Shown: in pieces, positions 7,569-16,028 of the stretch
How the letters are laid out: the number at the start of each line of letters is the position of its first letter
How positions within the stretch are numbered: position 1 is the stretch's first letter
Assembly: GCA_004558525.1 (NCBI GenBank)
Contig: SFCQ01000001.1
Location: 1-64,000 of the forward strand
DNA: 64,000 nucleotides
Source of the DNA: Clostridiales bacterium
GTDB taxonomy: Bacteria > Bacillota > Clostridia > Christensenellales > CAG-138
Reading direction: 5' to 3'
The notes under the pieces: generated by a model
What the model saw: the letters and a program-made list of their open reading frames with translations, nothing else
The model's database searches: none
Told to the model about the DNA's origin: nothing
Made by a program: the position numbers and the translations under genes

Positions 7569-8276
7569 TTATTTGCCGGGCCTAAGCTCGTAGCCTGCGG
7601 CTATTACCGCGTTTTTGGCAAGCACCTTTGTCGGGTCTACCGTAGGGAAGTCGAGCTCATAATCTTCAAACGCGATGGGCAGCTCCGTGCAGCCGAGCAC
7701 GAATGCGTCCGCGCCCCTGCCGCGCATGTTCTCAAGCGCTTTTTTAATGGGCTCAACGTCATAGTAATCCTCGTTATCCGCCTTTACGCCATCGTATATA
7801 AGGCTCATGACAAGGCGCTGTTCGCTGGCGTTGGGCAGCATATAGTCTATGCCGTTTTCGTCAAACAGCTTTGAATATATGCCGGTCTTTATCGTTCCGT
7901 CGGTTGCAAGCAGGGCGACTTTTATGTTGCCCCTGCTCTTTATTTCCTCGGCCGTTAGCCTGAGCATGTGCAGTATGGGGCATTTTGTCGCCGCCTGAAC
8001 GGCAGGGTAGAAATAGTGCGCCGTGTTGCACGGCATAAGCAAAATGTCCGCACCGGCGTTTTCAAGCCTTTTTGCCGCCAAGATAAGCTCGCTCGTCGGG
8101 TCGGGGCCAAGGCCGAGTATCGCGGCCGTGCGGTCCGGTATGCCGGTATCGGAGTCGATTATCACATGGATGTGGTTAGCATCCTTGCTGGCATTGGTAA
8201 GGTGGGTTATCTTTTCAAAAAGGTCGGCGGTGGCCATGGGACCCATTCCGCCTATTATGCCAATAGTCTTTTTCAT
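7569..8276 (-). CDS. Aspartate/glutamate racemase family protein
   Basis: The 235-residue protein is a cofactor-independent two-cysteine racemase. IGIIGGMGPMAT opens it, and the catalytic cysteines are in LLMPCNTAH and VLGCTELPI. This matches aspartate racemase (RacD/YgeA group) rather than MurI. The start at 8276 has only a weak ribosome site and lies 11 bp after the previous stop, which suggests coupling. It ends the five-gene minus-strand operon 12798 to 7569. In that setting conversion of D-Glu or D-Asp released from wall peptides is plausible, but the substrate is not proven by sequence. Confidence 0.88.
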   Translation of the reverse strand: MKKTIGIIGGMGPMATADLFEKITHLTNASKDANHIHVIIDSDTGIPDRTAAILGLGPDPTSELILAAKRLENAGADILLMPCNTAHYFYPAVQAATKCPILHMLRLTAEEIKSRGNIKVALLATDGTIKTGIYSKLFDENGIDYMLPNASEQRLVMSLIYDGVKADNEDYYDVEPIKKALENMRGRGADAFVLGCTELPIAFEDYELDFPTVDPTKVLAKNAVIAAGYELRPGK

Positions 8277-8287
8277 GATCTTATATT

Positions 8288-9259
8288 TTATTTTACGTCC
8301 TTGGGGTCCACGGCAAAGAGGGACGCCGTTCCGCCGCTGTGCAGGAACAGCACGGTCTCGTCAGGCTTGATGGCGTTTGTTTTGATAAGGTGCATAAGTC
8401 CTGCAAACGCCTTGCCGGTGTATACGGGGTCGAGTATAAGCCCCTCCTCATGCGCCATAAGGGTGATAGCCTCAAGCCCCTCCCTGGAGGGCTGGGCGTA
8501 GCCGGCGCCGTAGTAGCGCAGTATGTCAACGTCCTTTGGCTCGATATGCGCTTTTTCGCCCATAAGCGCGGCAGCGCCGTTCACAAGCTCCGCCGTTATT
8601 TCCTCAAAAGGATCGTCGCACACGGCTATGCCTGTAACCTTGCAGCCGTCGCCATACAGCATTGCGCCGAGCAGAAGGCCCGCAAGCGTCCCGCCGCTTC
8701 CGGCGGTGGATATTATGCGGTCTATCCTTATGCCAAGCTCAAGCGCTTCCGAAAATATCTCCTTTGCGCAGTCGACATAGCCGAGCGTGCCCAGCGGCAC
8801 GCTGCCGCCCACGGGCACAAGGTAGGGCGTATGGCCCTGCTTTTTAAGCTCATCGGCGATCCTGTCCATTTCGGCATATACGTCGTCGTAGCTGTCGCTG
8901 TCAACAAAGCGCACGTCCGCGCCGAGCAGCTCGTTTAACAGCAGATTGCCTACCCGGCCCTGCACGCCGCGCTTTTTAAGCACAAGTATGGACTTTAAGC
9001 CTATCCTGTTGCAGCATGCCGCTGTAAGCATGGCATGGTTGGATTGCGCGCCGCCCGCGGTCAAAACGACGTCCGCGCCTTTCTCCTTTGCGTCGTAAAG
9101 CAGGTATTCAAGCTTCCTTACCTTGTTGCCGCCGGTGCTCACGCCCGTCATATCGTCCCTTTTTATATATATGCTGCGGCCAAGCGTGCGGCTCATGTTG
9201 TCAAGCCTGTACATGGGGGTCGGGAACTGGCCCAGATTCAGCTTTTTAATGCTAATCAT
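8288..9259 (-). CDS. D-cysteine desulfhydrase / ACC-deaminase family PLP enzyme
   Basis: The 323-residue fold-type II PLP enzyme carries the internal aldimine lysine in STGGNKVRKLEYLL (K46), the Ser-Asn-His of GGAQSNHAMLTA and a late LFLHSGGTASLF. It groups with D-cysteine desulfhydrase and 1-aminocyclopropane-1-carboxylate deaminase. It probably removes ammonia (and sulfide) from a small D-amino acid to give a keto acid. The start ATG overlaps the stop of the upstream decarboxylase-like gene by 4 bp and has AGGAGG upstream. Exact substrate (D-Cys, D-Ser, ACC or another) is open. Confidence 0.87.
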   Translation of the reverse strand: MISIKKLNLGQFPTPMYRLDNMSRTLGRSIYIKRDDMTGVSTGGNKVRKLEYLLYDAKEKGADVVLTAGGAQSNHAMLTAACCNRIGLKSILVLKKRGVQGRVGNLLLNELLGADVRFVDSDSYDDVYAEMDRIADELKKQGHTPYLVPVGGSVPLGTLGYVDCAKEIFSEALELGIRIDRIISTAGSGGTLAGLLLGAMLYGDGCKVTGIAVCDDPFEEITAELVNGAAALMGEKAHIEPKDVDILRYYGAGYAQPSREGLEAITLMAHEEGLILDPVYTGKAFAGLMHLIKTNAIKPDETVLFLHSGGTASLFAVDPKDVK

Positions 9260-10527
9260 AGCTCCTCCTTTAGCCTTGGTATATTGAGAAAATCAAACGT
9301 GGCAAAATAGTCCCTGTTTGTCTCGGCGCGGCGTATAAGCTCGGTCGAGCCGTCCTCCTTTAGCAGCACCTCCGCGCTCCTGAGCTTGCCGTTGTAGTTA
9401 TAGCCCATGGAGAAGCCGTGCGCGCCGGTATCGTGTATAACAAGTATGTCGCCTTCGTCTATTTCGGGCAGCATCCTGTCTATGGCGAACCTGTCGTTGC
9501 TTTCGCAAAGGGAGCCGGTTATGTCATAAAGATGGTCGCAGGGCGCGTTTTCCTTGCCAAGCACGGTAACGTGATGGTAAGCGCCGTACATGGCGGGCCT
9601 CAAAAGGTTGGCCGCGCAGGCGTCCGTGCCTATAAAGTGCTTGTAGGTATCCTTGTGATGTATTGCCCTGGTGACAAGATAGCCGGCGGGGCCGGTCATG
9701 TAGCGGCCAAGCTCGGTGAATATCCTGGGCTTCATGCCGGAGCCGGCAAACACCTCGTCATATACCTCGTGTACCTTCGCGCCTACAAAGGCTATATCCG
9801 TTGCGCTGTCCTCCGGCCTGTAGGGTATGCCTATGCCGCCGGAAAGGTTGATGAAGGCAATATCAACGTCAAGCTCGTCGTGCAGCTCCCTGGCCACGCC
9901 GAAAAGCAGCTTGGCAAGCGTTGGATAATACATATTGTTCGTGTTGCAGGAGGAGAGGAACGAGTGCAGGCCGAAATGCTTCACGCCAAGCGCCTTCAGC
10001 TTTTTGAAGCCCTCTGTAAGCTGCTGCCTTGTAAAGCCGTATTTGGCGTCCGCCGGGTTGCCCATTATGGCCGTGCCTATGCGGAACTCGCCGCCAGGAT
10101 TGAAGCGGCAGGATATGGTATCCGGTATGCCGCCATGCTCCTTAAGAAAATCTATAAGCGTTATGTCGTCAAGGTTAATGGTGGCGTTTAGCCTGCGGGC
10201 GTACTCAAAGTCCTTGGCGGGCGTATCGTTTGAGGAAAACATTATGCCGCTGCCGGTAACGCCGATGGCCTCGCTGAGCATAAGCTCCGCATAGCTTGAG
10301 CAATCCATGCCGCAGCCTTCATCGCGCAGTATGCTCATTATTATGGGGTTGGGGCATGCCTTAACGGCGTAGTATTCCTTGTAGCCCTCGTTCCAGCTGA
10401 AGGCTTTTCTAAGCGCCCTTATTCGGGAGCGGATGTCCTTTTCGTCATATATATGGAATGGAGTAGGATACTTTTCTATTATCTTCTCCATCTGCGCCTT
10501 GTTAAAAGGCAGCTTCTTCTCCGTCAT
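9256..10527 (-). CDS. Divergent diaminopimelate decarboxylase-like PLP enzyme
   Basis: The 423-residue fold-type III decarboxylase has the PLP lysine in YYAVKACPNP, the phosphate-binding LSGGIGIPYRPE and ELGRYMTGPAG, and the substrate/catalytic segment CESNDRF. The usual 'HIGSQ' motif of LysA is replaced by FGLHSFLSSCNTNNMYY, which marks a separate subfamily. Decarboxylation of meso-diaminopimelate to lysine is likely but not certain. I start at the ATG 10527 with GGAGG upstream; a TTG at 10560 is less likely. Its neighbours are wall-peptide enzymes, so a catabolic role is plausible. Confidence 0.82.
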   Translation of the reverse strand: MTEKKLPFNKAQMEKIIEKYPTPFHIYDEKDIRSRIRALRKAFSWNEGYKEYYAVKACPNPIIMSILRDEGCGMDCSSYAELMLSEAIGVTGSGIMFSSNDTPAKDFEYARRLNATINLDDITLIDFLKEHGGIPDTISCRFNPGGEFRIGTAIMGNPADAKYGFTRQQLTEGFKKLKALGVKHFGLHSFLSSCNTNNMYYPTLAKLLFGVARELHDELDVDIAFINLSGGIGIPYRPEDSATDIAFVGAKVHEVYDEVFAGSGMKPRIFTELGRYMTGPAGYLVTRAIHHKDTYKHFIGTDACAANLLRPAMYGAYHHVTVLGKENAPCDHLYDITGSLCESNDRFAIDRMLPEIDEGDILVIHDTGAHGFSMGYNYNGKLRSAEVLLKEDGSTELIRRAETNRDYFATFDFLNIPRLKEEL

Positions 10528-10566
10528 GTGATGTTTTCCTCCGTTTTGTTTAAGTGTCAATGTGCA

Positions 10567-11958
10567 TCAAAGCTCTTTTATTTCAAGCATTTTCGCACCG
10601 GTGGTGATCAAGCGCGAGGGTATCGGCTCATCAAAATACTCTATCTCGCCGCCCTGGTTATCGTAGGGGTCGTACCTCCAATGCTTCATGGGTGGCTCAA
10701 AGCTGTGCTGAAATTCGCTGTTGGCGACCATTCTGTATGGATCAAGGTTGCCGAAATAGTGGTTCCAGCGCGGATAGTTCTTTGCCCTGTACGCGCTGCC
10801 GCCAAAGGACGGATCCGCAAACAGCCATCCGTAGGGGGCAATGTAGAACTGCGTCCAGTCGTGATGCCCAACATCCTGCGGCGCGGCGTAAAGCCCGCTT
10901 TGCCACCTTGCCGGTATCGAGGCCGCCCTGCACAGCGTTATGAACAGCAGCGCCTGAACCCCGCAATCTCCCTTAAAATTCCTTGCGCAGCTTTGCGCAA
11001 TGTTCTCAAGGCAGAAGTAATCCGGCATGTATGAATACATCACCCTTGTCGTAACAAAATCATAGAAGGCGCGCGCCTTTTCAAGGTTGTTGGCGCAGCC
11101 CCTGCCAAGCTCTGCCGCAAGCTCGCGTATATACGGGGTAAACGCTATATGCGGCTCCTGCTGAGCGGTATTGAATGATGAAGGCTGAATCCTGTCAGGC
11201 GTCAGCTTTGCGGTATCATGATAAGGGGCAATGCTGTCATATTCGTACTCAACAAAGAATTCCTCGTTCTTATCAAGCTTTTCCTCAAAATACACGGTCC
11301 TTATGGGCGCATCCTCGCCGCATATGTGCTTCGGCTCGTGCGAAAAGCTCAAAAGCCGTATGTTCCCCTGCTGTATGCAGCGCGCGGGTATGGGCAGGTA
11401 AGCCCTTACCAGCTTGCCTTTTTTGAAGCCCTCGTCATCTATCCTTATGGAAGCGCGCATCCTTATGTGTACGCCGAAGCTGCCGCGCTCCTTCATTATG
11501 TTCATAGACCTGTCCAGTGTGCTTACAGCCTCAGAGGGCTTGTCCTCTCCCTGAGAGGTTCCGGTATCGCTCACATGGGCGCGCCTTGCATATTCCGGAT
11601 CTGTCTTGAGCAGGGTGGAATGGAAGCTCCTGAAATACCTGCGCTGATGATTCACGAATATCCAGCCTATCCTGTTTATATCCTCAAGCTTGTGGAACTC
11701 CTCCTCGGTAAAGTCGGGGATATCCCTGCGTATGCGCGCAAGCGCCGTTTCAAGGGTATAAGGATAGTTTTCAGGGAGGCGTTTGATTATCTCCTTCTCA
11801 ACGCGCATACACGCGGCAAGCGGCGCAGTGGTCCTGGGGTCGTTCAACCGCAGGTCTATAAGCCTTATCGCCTCGTCAAGCTCGCCGGCGGCCTTAAGCA
11901 TTGCAATATCCTCCGGCAGGCCGATGCTCAGATAGCGTATATCGTCGTTTGGGTTCAT
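10567..11958 (-). CDS. Transglutaminase-fold (cysteine peptidase-like) protein
   Basis: The protein of 463 residues has an N-terminal helical region without a signal peptide, a middle beta-rich part (about 160-275) and a transglutaminase core. The catalytic triad is visible: Cys in FKGDCGVQALL, His in GHHDWTQFY and Asp in LFADPSFGG. Bacterial members often act as peptidases. It lacks an export signal, so it should be cytoplasmic. Two ATGs are adjacent; the second (11958) is better spaced from AAGGAG. It starts 9 bp after the NlpC/P60 stop, consistent with joint action on peptides. Confidence 0.82.
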   Translation of the reverse strand: MNPNDDIRYLSIGLPEDIAMLKAAGELDEAIRLIDLRLNDPRTTAPLAACMRVEKEIIKRLPENYPYTLETALARIRRDIPDFTEEEFHKLEDINRIGWIFVNHQRRYFRSFHSTLLKTDPEYARRAHVSDTGTSQGEDKPSEAVSTLDRSMNIMKERGSFGVHIRMRASIRIDDEGFKKGKLVRAYLPIPARCIQQGNIRLLSFSHEPKHICGEDAPIRTVYFEEKLDKNEEFFVEYEYDSIAPYHDTAKLTPDRIQPSSFNTAQQEPHIAFTPYIRELAAELGRGCANNLEKARAFYDFVTTRVMYSYMPDYFCLENIAQSCARNFKGDCGVQALLFITLCRAASIPARWQSGLYAAPQDVGHHDWTQFYIAPYGWLFADPSFGGSAYRAKNYPRWNHYFGNLDPYRMVANSEFQHSFEPPMKHWRYDPYDNQGGEIEYFDEPIPSRLITTGAKMLEIKEL

Positions 11959-11967
11959 CATAGCTCC

Positions 11968-12798
11968 TTAAAACACGCTGCCTACGGCTATAACGCCGTT
12001 TGCAAGGTCCTCCCTGTAATCAGGGTCGCAGGGGGAAAGGCTGTTTATCACCACGCCGTCGCTTCCTGCCTTGCTTGTCGAGTGTATATAGCGACCCTCG
12101 CCTAAATACATGGCCACATGGCCCTTGAAGAAGAGCATGTCGCCCTTCTTTATGTCCTTGCGCTCTATTTCATGCACGCAGAAGCCTTCCACTATATCGG
12201 CGTTCCTGTACATATCCACGCCGTACATAAGATAGCAGCTGCCCACAAGGCCGGAGCAATCTATGCCGAGCGGGGTCTTGCCGCCCCAGCGGTACTGCGT
12301 GCCAAGGTACTGCCTGGCAAGGCTGCATACGGCGTTCCTTAGCTCCTCCTCGCCCAGGGCCGGCTTTGAATAATATGCGCCGAGCTGTGTGGAGCGCATA
12401 AAGCCCTCCGCCCCGCCGTAAAGGCGGACGTGGGTCCAGCCGTTGGGCGCGTTTTCATCGTCTATCCTTTCAACTATTGCGCCCCTGTAAAGCGTAAGTA
12501 TAACGTTGCCGTTGTGCTTGCCCTCGGTATGCACGTCCCCCGCAAGCGCCCACACGCGCATGAGCTTCGTGTCCTCGCTTTCGGCCCTTTTTACCTCCTT
12601 GGCGTCGAAGAGCAGATCGTCCTTGTGGGCGTATGTTTCGTAGCGGTAGGGGGTGATTATCTTGTACCAGCCGCCGTCAAGCTTCTGTGTGCAGGTAACT
12701 ATGTGGCCGTACCAGCCCTCGTCGTCAGCCTCCGCATCAAAGGCGGGCGCGCATACATAAAGGGCGCGGGGTGAAATGACAATCGCTTTTTTGTTCAT
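11968..12798 (-). CDS. NlpC/P60 gamma-D-Glu-diaminoacyl endopeptidase (YkfC-like)
   Basis: The 276-residue protein has two SH3-like segments (residues about 1-150) and a C-terminal NlpC/P60 domain. The catalytic Cys is in GIDCSGLVGS and the His in FKGHVAMYLG, with a third polar residue in YIHSTSK. No signal peptide is present after the chosen start, which resembles intracellular YkfC that cleaves D-Glu-Dap bonds in imported muropeptides. The ATG at 12798 has AAGGAGAG upstream; the longer open frame to 12966 crosses a terminator-like hairpin and is not likely translated. It heads the five-gene operon. Confidence 0.88.
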   Translation of the reverse strand: MNKKAIVISPRALYVCAPAFDAEADDEGWYGHIVTCTQKLDGGWYKIITPYRYETYAHKDDLLFDAKEVKRAESEDTKLMRVWALAGDVHTEGKHNGNVILTLYRGAIVERIDDENAPNGWTHVRLYGGAEGFMRSTQLGAYYSKPALGEEELRNAVCSLARQYLGTQYRWGGKTPLGIDCSGLVGSCYLMYGVDMYRNADIVEGFCVHEIERKDIKKGDMLFFKGHVAMYLGEGRYIHSTSKAGSDGVVINSLSPCDPDYREDLANGVIAVGSVF

Positions 12799-12887
12799 TG
12801 GGCTCTCCTTAAAATTAAGATGGATTTGGCGGCTATGCGCCTTGATTATGGCCGTATCCCAGCCATTTGGGGCGGAATAAGCTGCCG

Positions 12888-12937
12888 AAAAAGCGGCATA
12901 AGGCCACTTTTGGGTTCCTTCGGGTCTTGCCTCTCGC
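12888..12937 (-). repeat. Degenerate terminator repeat, copy C
   Basis: On the minus strand this reads GAGAGGCAAGACCCG, a short A-rich spacer, then AAAAGTGGC-loop-GCCGCTTTTT (12888-12911), matching the 3' part of the long repeat copies. The stem pairs well only as minus-strand RNA, thanks to a G-U pair. It sits after dmpA and inside the presumed leader of the NlpC/P60 operon, where it could end dmpA transcripts or attenuate the operon. A CCAGCA/TGCTGG hairpin lies at 12937-12952. Confidence 0.55.
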
Positions 12938-12991
12938 CAGCATGCGTGCTGGTTAGCGGGCAGCAAAGTTTACAATAAATTATCAACTGAT

Positions 12992-13020
12992 ATTGTATAC
13001 TGATTCCCTTGCTTTCGCAA
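12992..13020 (-). promoter_or_regulatory. Putative promoter of the NlpC/P60 operon
   Basis: Read on minus, TTGCGA (13015-13020) and TACAAT (12992-12997) are 17 bp apart. Transcription from here would give a leader of about 185 nt carrying two stem-loops. The rest of the 12799-13050 gap shows an ATACC/GGTAT palindrome (13038-13049) right after dmpA. Confidence 0.4.
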
Positions 13021-13050
13021 TGATAATATGGGGCTTAATACCTTGGTATT

Positions 13051-14079
13051 TTATCTCATCAGGTCCGCAAGGCTCTCCCTGACATGGCCGCGGAAGCCCT
13101 CTGTGCGCACGGCGTGGGTAAGGCTGCTTATAACGCTTTCCTCAACGCACTCTATGGCCGCCCTGAACATAAGGTCCATATCCTCCTCATACATTGTCTG
13201 TATGCATATGGGCTTATCTATTGAATAATGCGGTATCCTGTTCGTCGTGGTGAAGGCAAGCGCTATTTCGCCCGAGCCGTTGCCGCTTATGCTGCCGGTC
13301 CTCGCTATGCCGGATTGCGCCCTTCTTGCCACCCTTTTAAGCTGCCTTGCGCTCAAGGGGGCGTCGGTGGCGATTATTATTATTACGCTGCCCTTGTCCT
13401 TTTCCTCGGCCTCTTTTTCTGCCCAGAGCTTTTCGCCGACCCTGTCGCCGCCTATGGTAAGGTCCCTTAGCGAGCCAAAGTTGGTCAGCAGCAGCGAGCC
13501 TACGGTGTATGTGCTGCCGTAAAGCTCAAACGTGCGGCTTGCCGAGCCTATGCCGCCCTTTAATGAATAGCAGCACATGCCGCAGCCCGCGCCCGTGGCG
13601 CCCTCCTCAAATTCGTCAGAGGCGGCGGCAAGCGCCTCAAGCACATGCTCCTGCTTGACGTGAAGGCCGCGTATATCGTTAAGATAACCGTCGTTACATT
13701 CAAATACCATAGGGTTCACCGTGCCCGTGTCCACGCCTATGTCGGCGTTCCTTTCAAGCATGTAGCGCACCAGCGCGGTGGACGCGGTCCCTACGGAAAG
13801 CGTGTTGGTCAGGATAAGCGGCGTCTCTATCGTGCCAAGCTCGTCTACCTGAACAAGGCCCGTGCTCTTGCCAAAGCCGTTTATAACGTGGCTCGCCGCG
13901 GGGCATTTATCGTGGAATATATCGCCGGTGTGCGGCAATATCGCGGTAACGCCCGTATGTATCTCGCCATCGTGTATGCTTACCTGGCCCACCTTTACGC
14001 CCGGAACATCGGTTATAAGGTTGCGCCGTCCCTTTGCCATTCTGCCAAGGGTAAAGCCGAATTCCTTTTGTACGCCCAT
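13051..14079 (-). CDS. P1-family self-processing aminopeptidase (DmpA/BapA-like)
   Basis: The 342-residue protein belongs to the N-terminal-nucleophile peptidases that cut L- or D-aminoacyl amides and beta-peptides. The precursor is self-cleaved before a Ser. The expected site is the G-S pair at about residues 230/231 (KGSVIIII), directly ahead of the hallmark ATDAPLSARQLKR. The conserved GATGAGCGM and GGIGSASR are also present. The ATG at 14079 follows GGGAGG; a TTG at 14100 is open upstream but has no ribosome site. It precedes the NlpC/P60 operon on the same strand and fits the D-peptide theme. Confidence 0.9.
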   Translation of the reverse strand: MGVQKEFGFTLGRMAKGRRNLITDVPGVKVGQVSIHDGEIHTGVTAILPHTGDIFHDKCPAASHVINGFGKSTGLVQVDELGTIETPLILTNTLSVGTASTALVRYMLERNADIGVDTGTVNPMVFECNDGYLNDIRGLHVKQEHVLEALAAASDEFEEGATGAGCGMCCYSLKGGIGSASRTFELYGSTYTVGSLLLTNFGSLRDLTIGGDRVGEKLWAEKEAEEKDKGSVIIIIATDAPLSARQLKRVARRAQSGIARTGSISGNGSGEIALAFTTTNRIPHYSIDKPICIQTMYEEDMDLMFRAAIECVEESVISSLTHAVRTEGFRGHVRESLADLMR

Positions 14080-14250
14080 AATATCCTCCCAAAACTCCAA
14101 AATTAGGTATAGCTGTATTTTAAGTTTTTCACGTTTTGCACGCGCATATATTATATAACATATTTTCCGCTTGCGCTACGCCTATGTTTAGGCTGCGCGA
14201 GGGCCGGCAAAAGGCGCGCAAGGCCGGTACAGATGTAAAAGGGCATGAAA

Positions 14251-14271
14251 AAAGCGGCTGCAAGCCGCTTT
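14251..14271 (-). terminator. Intrinsic terminator AAAGCGGCT/AGCCGCTTT
   Basis: A perfect 9-bp stem with a 3-base loop and a T run on the minus strand. It directly follows repeat copy D and would end transcripts of the TIM-barrel gene. It is the 'second terminator' seen after most copies of the repeat. Confidence 0.75.
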
Positions 14272-14273
14272 GA

Positions 14274-14390
14274 GAGTGTCAAAAAAGTGGCTGAGCGCCG
14301 CTTTTTCAAGTTTTCACGGGTTTTGCCTCTCGCTCAAGCTCCCGGGCGGAAAAACCCGCAAGGTGCGAAAACCTGAAGATTTTCATGCCG
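14274..14390 (-). repeat. Composite intergenic terminator repeat, copy D
   Basis: On the minus strand this 117-bp stretch matches positions of about 62105-62222 of the long copy at roughly nine bases in ten by eye: GGTTTTCGcACCTTGCGGG, then GAGCGAGAGGCAAAACCCG, then the terminator stem (14281-14306) and GACACTCTC. It lies after the TIM-barrel gene in that gene's direction. The remainder of the 330-bp gap (14080-14250) is AT-rich towards dmpA and must hold the dmpA promoter, but I see no convincing -35/-10 pair. Confidence 0.8.
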
Positions 14391-14409
14391 TTCCTTTCGC
14401 CGCGCTGCC

Positions 14410-15090
14410 TTACAGGGTGACCTGCAGGGTAGTGCGGTGCTTATCCATTATGCTTTTGAACAGCTCCTGCGTGGAGGGAGGGGTGTAGGTTATGGCGTTT
14501 GCGCCGGCGCTCACCGTGGCCATGATGCTTTCCGGCGTGCCCCCGCCAGAAGCTATTATGGGCAGCGCCGGAAACTGGGCGCGAAATTTTCGCACAAGCT
14601 CCGGAGTCTTCTGCGCGCAGGCTACGTTTATTATGGAGGCTCCGGCGTCTATACGCGCCTGAATGTCCGTATCCTCGCGCGTCACTGTGATTATGACGGG
14701 TATATCCACAGCCTTTGCCACTTCCGTCAGGTTGGGGTTAGAAATCGGGGCGTTAAGCACCACGCCCATCGCGCCCTGGCTTTCCACGTCCTTTGCAAGG
14801 CTTACGGTTCTGGGGCCCTTTGTCGTGCCGCCGCCTACGCCGCAGAATACGGGTATGTAGGAGGCTTTAATTATAGCGTCGCTTATACATTGCTGCGGAG
14901 TGAACGGGTATACGGCCAGCACCGCATCGGCATCACAGTTGCGGATTATGGCAAGGTCCGTAGTGAATACGAAGCTCTTTATGCGCCTGCCGTTTATAAC
15001 TATGCCGCTTGCCGAATAAACCTCCCTGGGCATGCGAAGTATATTGTGGCGCAAGGAGCTGTCGATACGGGGTGAATTAAGCTTTTCCAT
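14410..15090 (-). CDS. TIM-barrel protein of unknown function
   Basis: The 226-residue protein has the alternating strand/helix pattern of a ribulose-phosphate-binding-type barrel: PVFCGVGGGTTKG, GAMGVVLNAPISN, IPVIITVT, DAGASIINVA, LPIIASGGGTPES and GANAITYTPP. The last two resemble phosphate-binding ends of beta strands 7 and 8. Close clostridial relatives are annotated only as 'hydrolase' as far as I recall. No catalytic role can be read from the sequence. The ATG at 15090 follows GGAGG. It stands alone between dmpA and the FecCD cluster. Confidence 0.65.
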   Translation of the reverse strand: MEKLNSPRIDSSLRHNILRMPREVYSASGIVINGRRIKSFVFTTDLAIIRNCDADAVLAVYPFTPQQCISDAIIKASYIPVFCGVGGGTTKGPRTVSLAKDVESQGAMGVVLNAPISNPNLTEVAKAVDIPVIITVTREDTDIQARIDAGASIINVACAQKTPELVRKFRAQFPALPIIASGGGTPESIMATVSAGANAITYTPPSTQELFKSIMDKHRTTLQVTL

Positions 15091-15254
15091 GTGTACGGTC
15101 CTCCTTCTGCGAATGTAGTGTTCAGCTTTAGTATGAGCGATTTATCCCCCCGGGGCAAGGCGAAAACACCGCTGTTCACAGTTTGTTTACTCCGCACACT
15201 TATTTCATTCCTTTTGATAAGCCCGCCGGCTTTAACAAGCGCTGCGTGATATCC

Positions 15255-16028
15255 TTATCTTATCCGCTCAAACCAATACGCCCTGCCGTTATCCACATCG
15301 TGTATCTTCACGCCGAACACGTCTTCAAGCAGGCCGGAGCTTAGCAGCTCGTCGGGCTTACGGCAGGCGGATATGCCCTTGTTGTGTATAAGGCATATCC
15401 TGTCCGCAAAGGTGAGCGCGTCGGCAAGCTCATGCATTATCATAACTATGGCAGCGCCCTTTTTGCTGTTTATGGAGCTTAAAAGCTCCAGCATGCTGAG
15501 CCGGCTGCTTATATCCATTGACGATGCGGGCTCGTCAAGCAGCATCACCTCCGTATCCTGCGCTATGGCCATGGCAAGATATGCGCGCTGCCTTTCGCCG
15601 CCGGAAAGGGTCTCTATAAGCCTGTTTTCGCAGCCGCCAAGACCGGTAAAGGCTATGGCTTCTTCAACCATGCTCCTGTCGCGCGCGCTGAGCTTTCTTC
15701 CGAAACCAACATACGGATAGCGGCCGTGCTCCACAAGCGCCTTCACGCTTATGCTCGGCGTGGGCCTCAGCTGCGGCACATATGAAACGAGCCTTGCAAA
15801 CTCCTTTTTTGAATACCGGGCGTACTCCTTTTGCTTAAGATACAGCCCTCCGCCCGTTGGCTTGATGCAGCGGTCAAGCGCCTTTATAAGCGTTGATTTC
15901 CCGCTGCCGTTAAGACCCACGATGCACAGCTTTTCGCCTGCGCGTATATCAAGGCTTATGCTTTCAAGCACGCTCGAGCCATAGTAGCCAAGCGTCAGGT
16001 CTCTAATTGATATTATGCTTTCAGGCAT
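15255..16028 (-). CDS. FepC/FecE-type ABC transporter ATP-binding protein
   Basis: The 257-residue ATPase carries Walker A GLNGSGKST, signature LSGGERQRA, Walker B VMLLDEP and the switch His in MIMHELAD. Sequence type matches the iron-siderophore/cobalamin/heme importers. It overlaps the FecCD permease gene by 8 bp and must pair with it. No substrate-binding protein gene lies in the cluster, so the cargo (siderophore, heme, corrinoid or other metal chelate) cannot be told. Confidence 0.92.
   Translation of the reverse strand: MPESIISIRDLTLGYYGSSVLESISLDIRAGEKLCIVGLNGSGKSTLIKALDRCIKPTGGGLYLKQKEYARYSKKEFARLVSYVPQLRPTPSISVKALVEHGRYPYVGFGRKLSARDRSMVEEAIAFTGLGGCENRLIETLSGGERQRAYLAMAIAQDTEVMLLDEPASSMDISSRLSMLELLSSINSKKGAAIVMIMHELADALTFADRICLIHNKGISACRKPDELLSSGLLEDVFGVKIHDVDNGRAYWFERIR

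Noticed and set aside
12799..12966. N-terminal extension of the NlpC/P60 protein to 332 residues
   Set aside because: The extension runs through the terminator-like stem and leader. The ATG at 12798 has AAGGAGAG at the correct distance, and the extra residues look non-coding.
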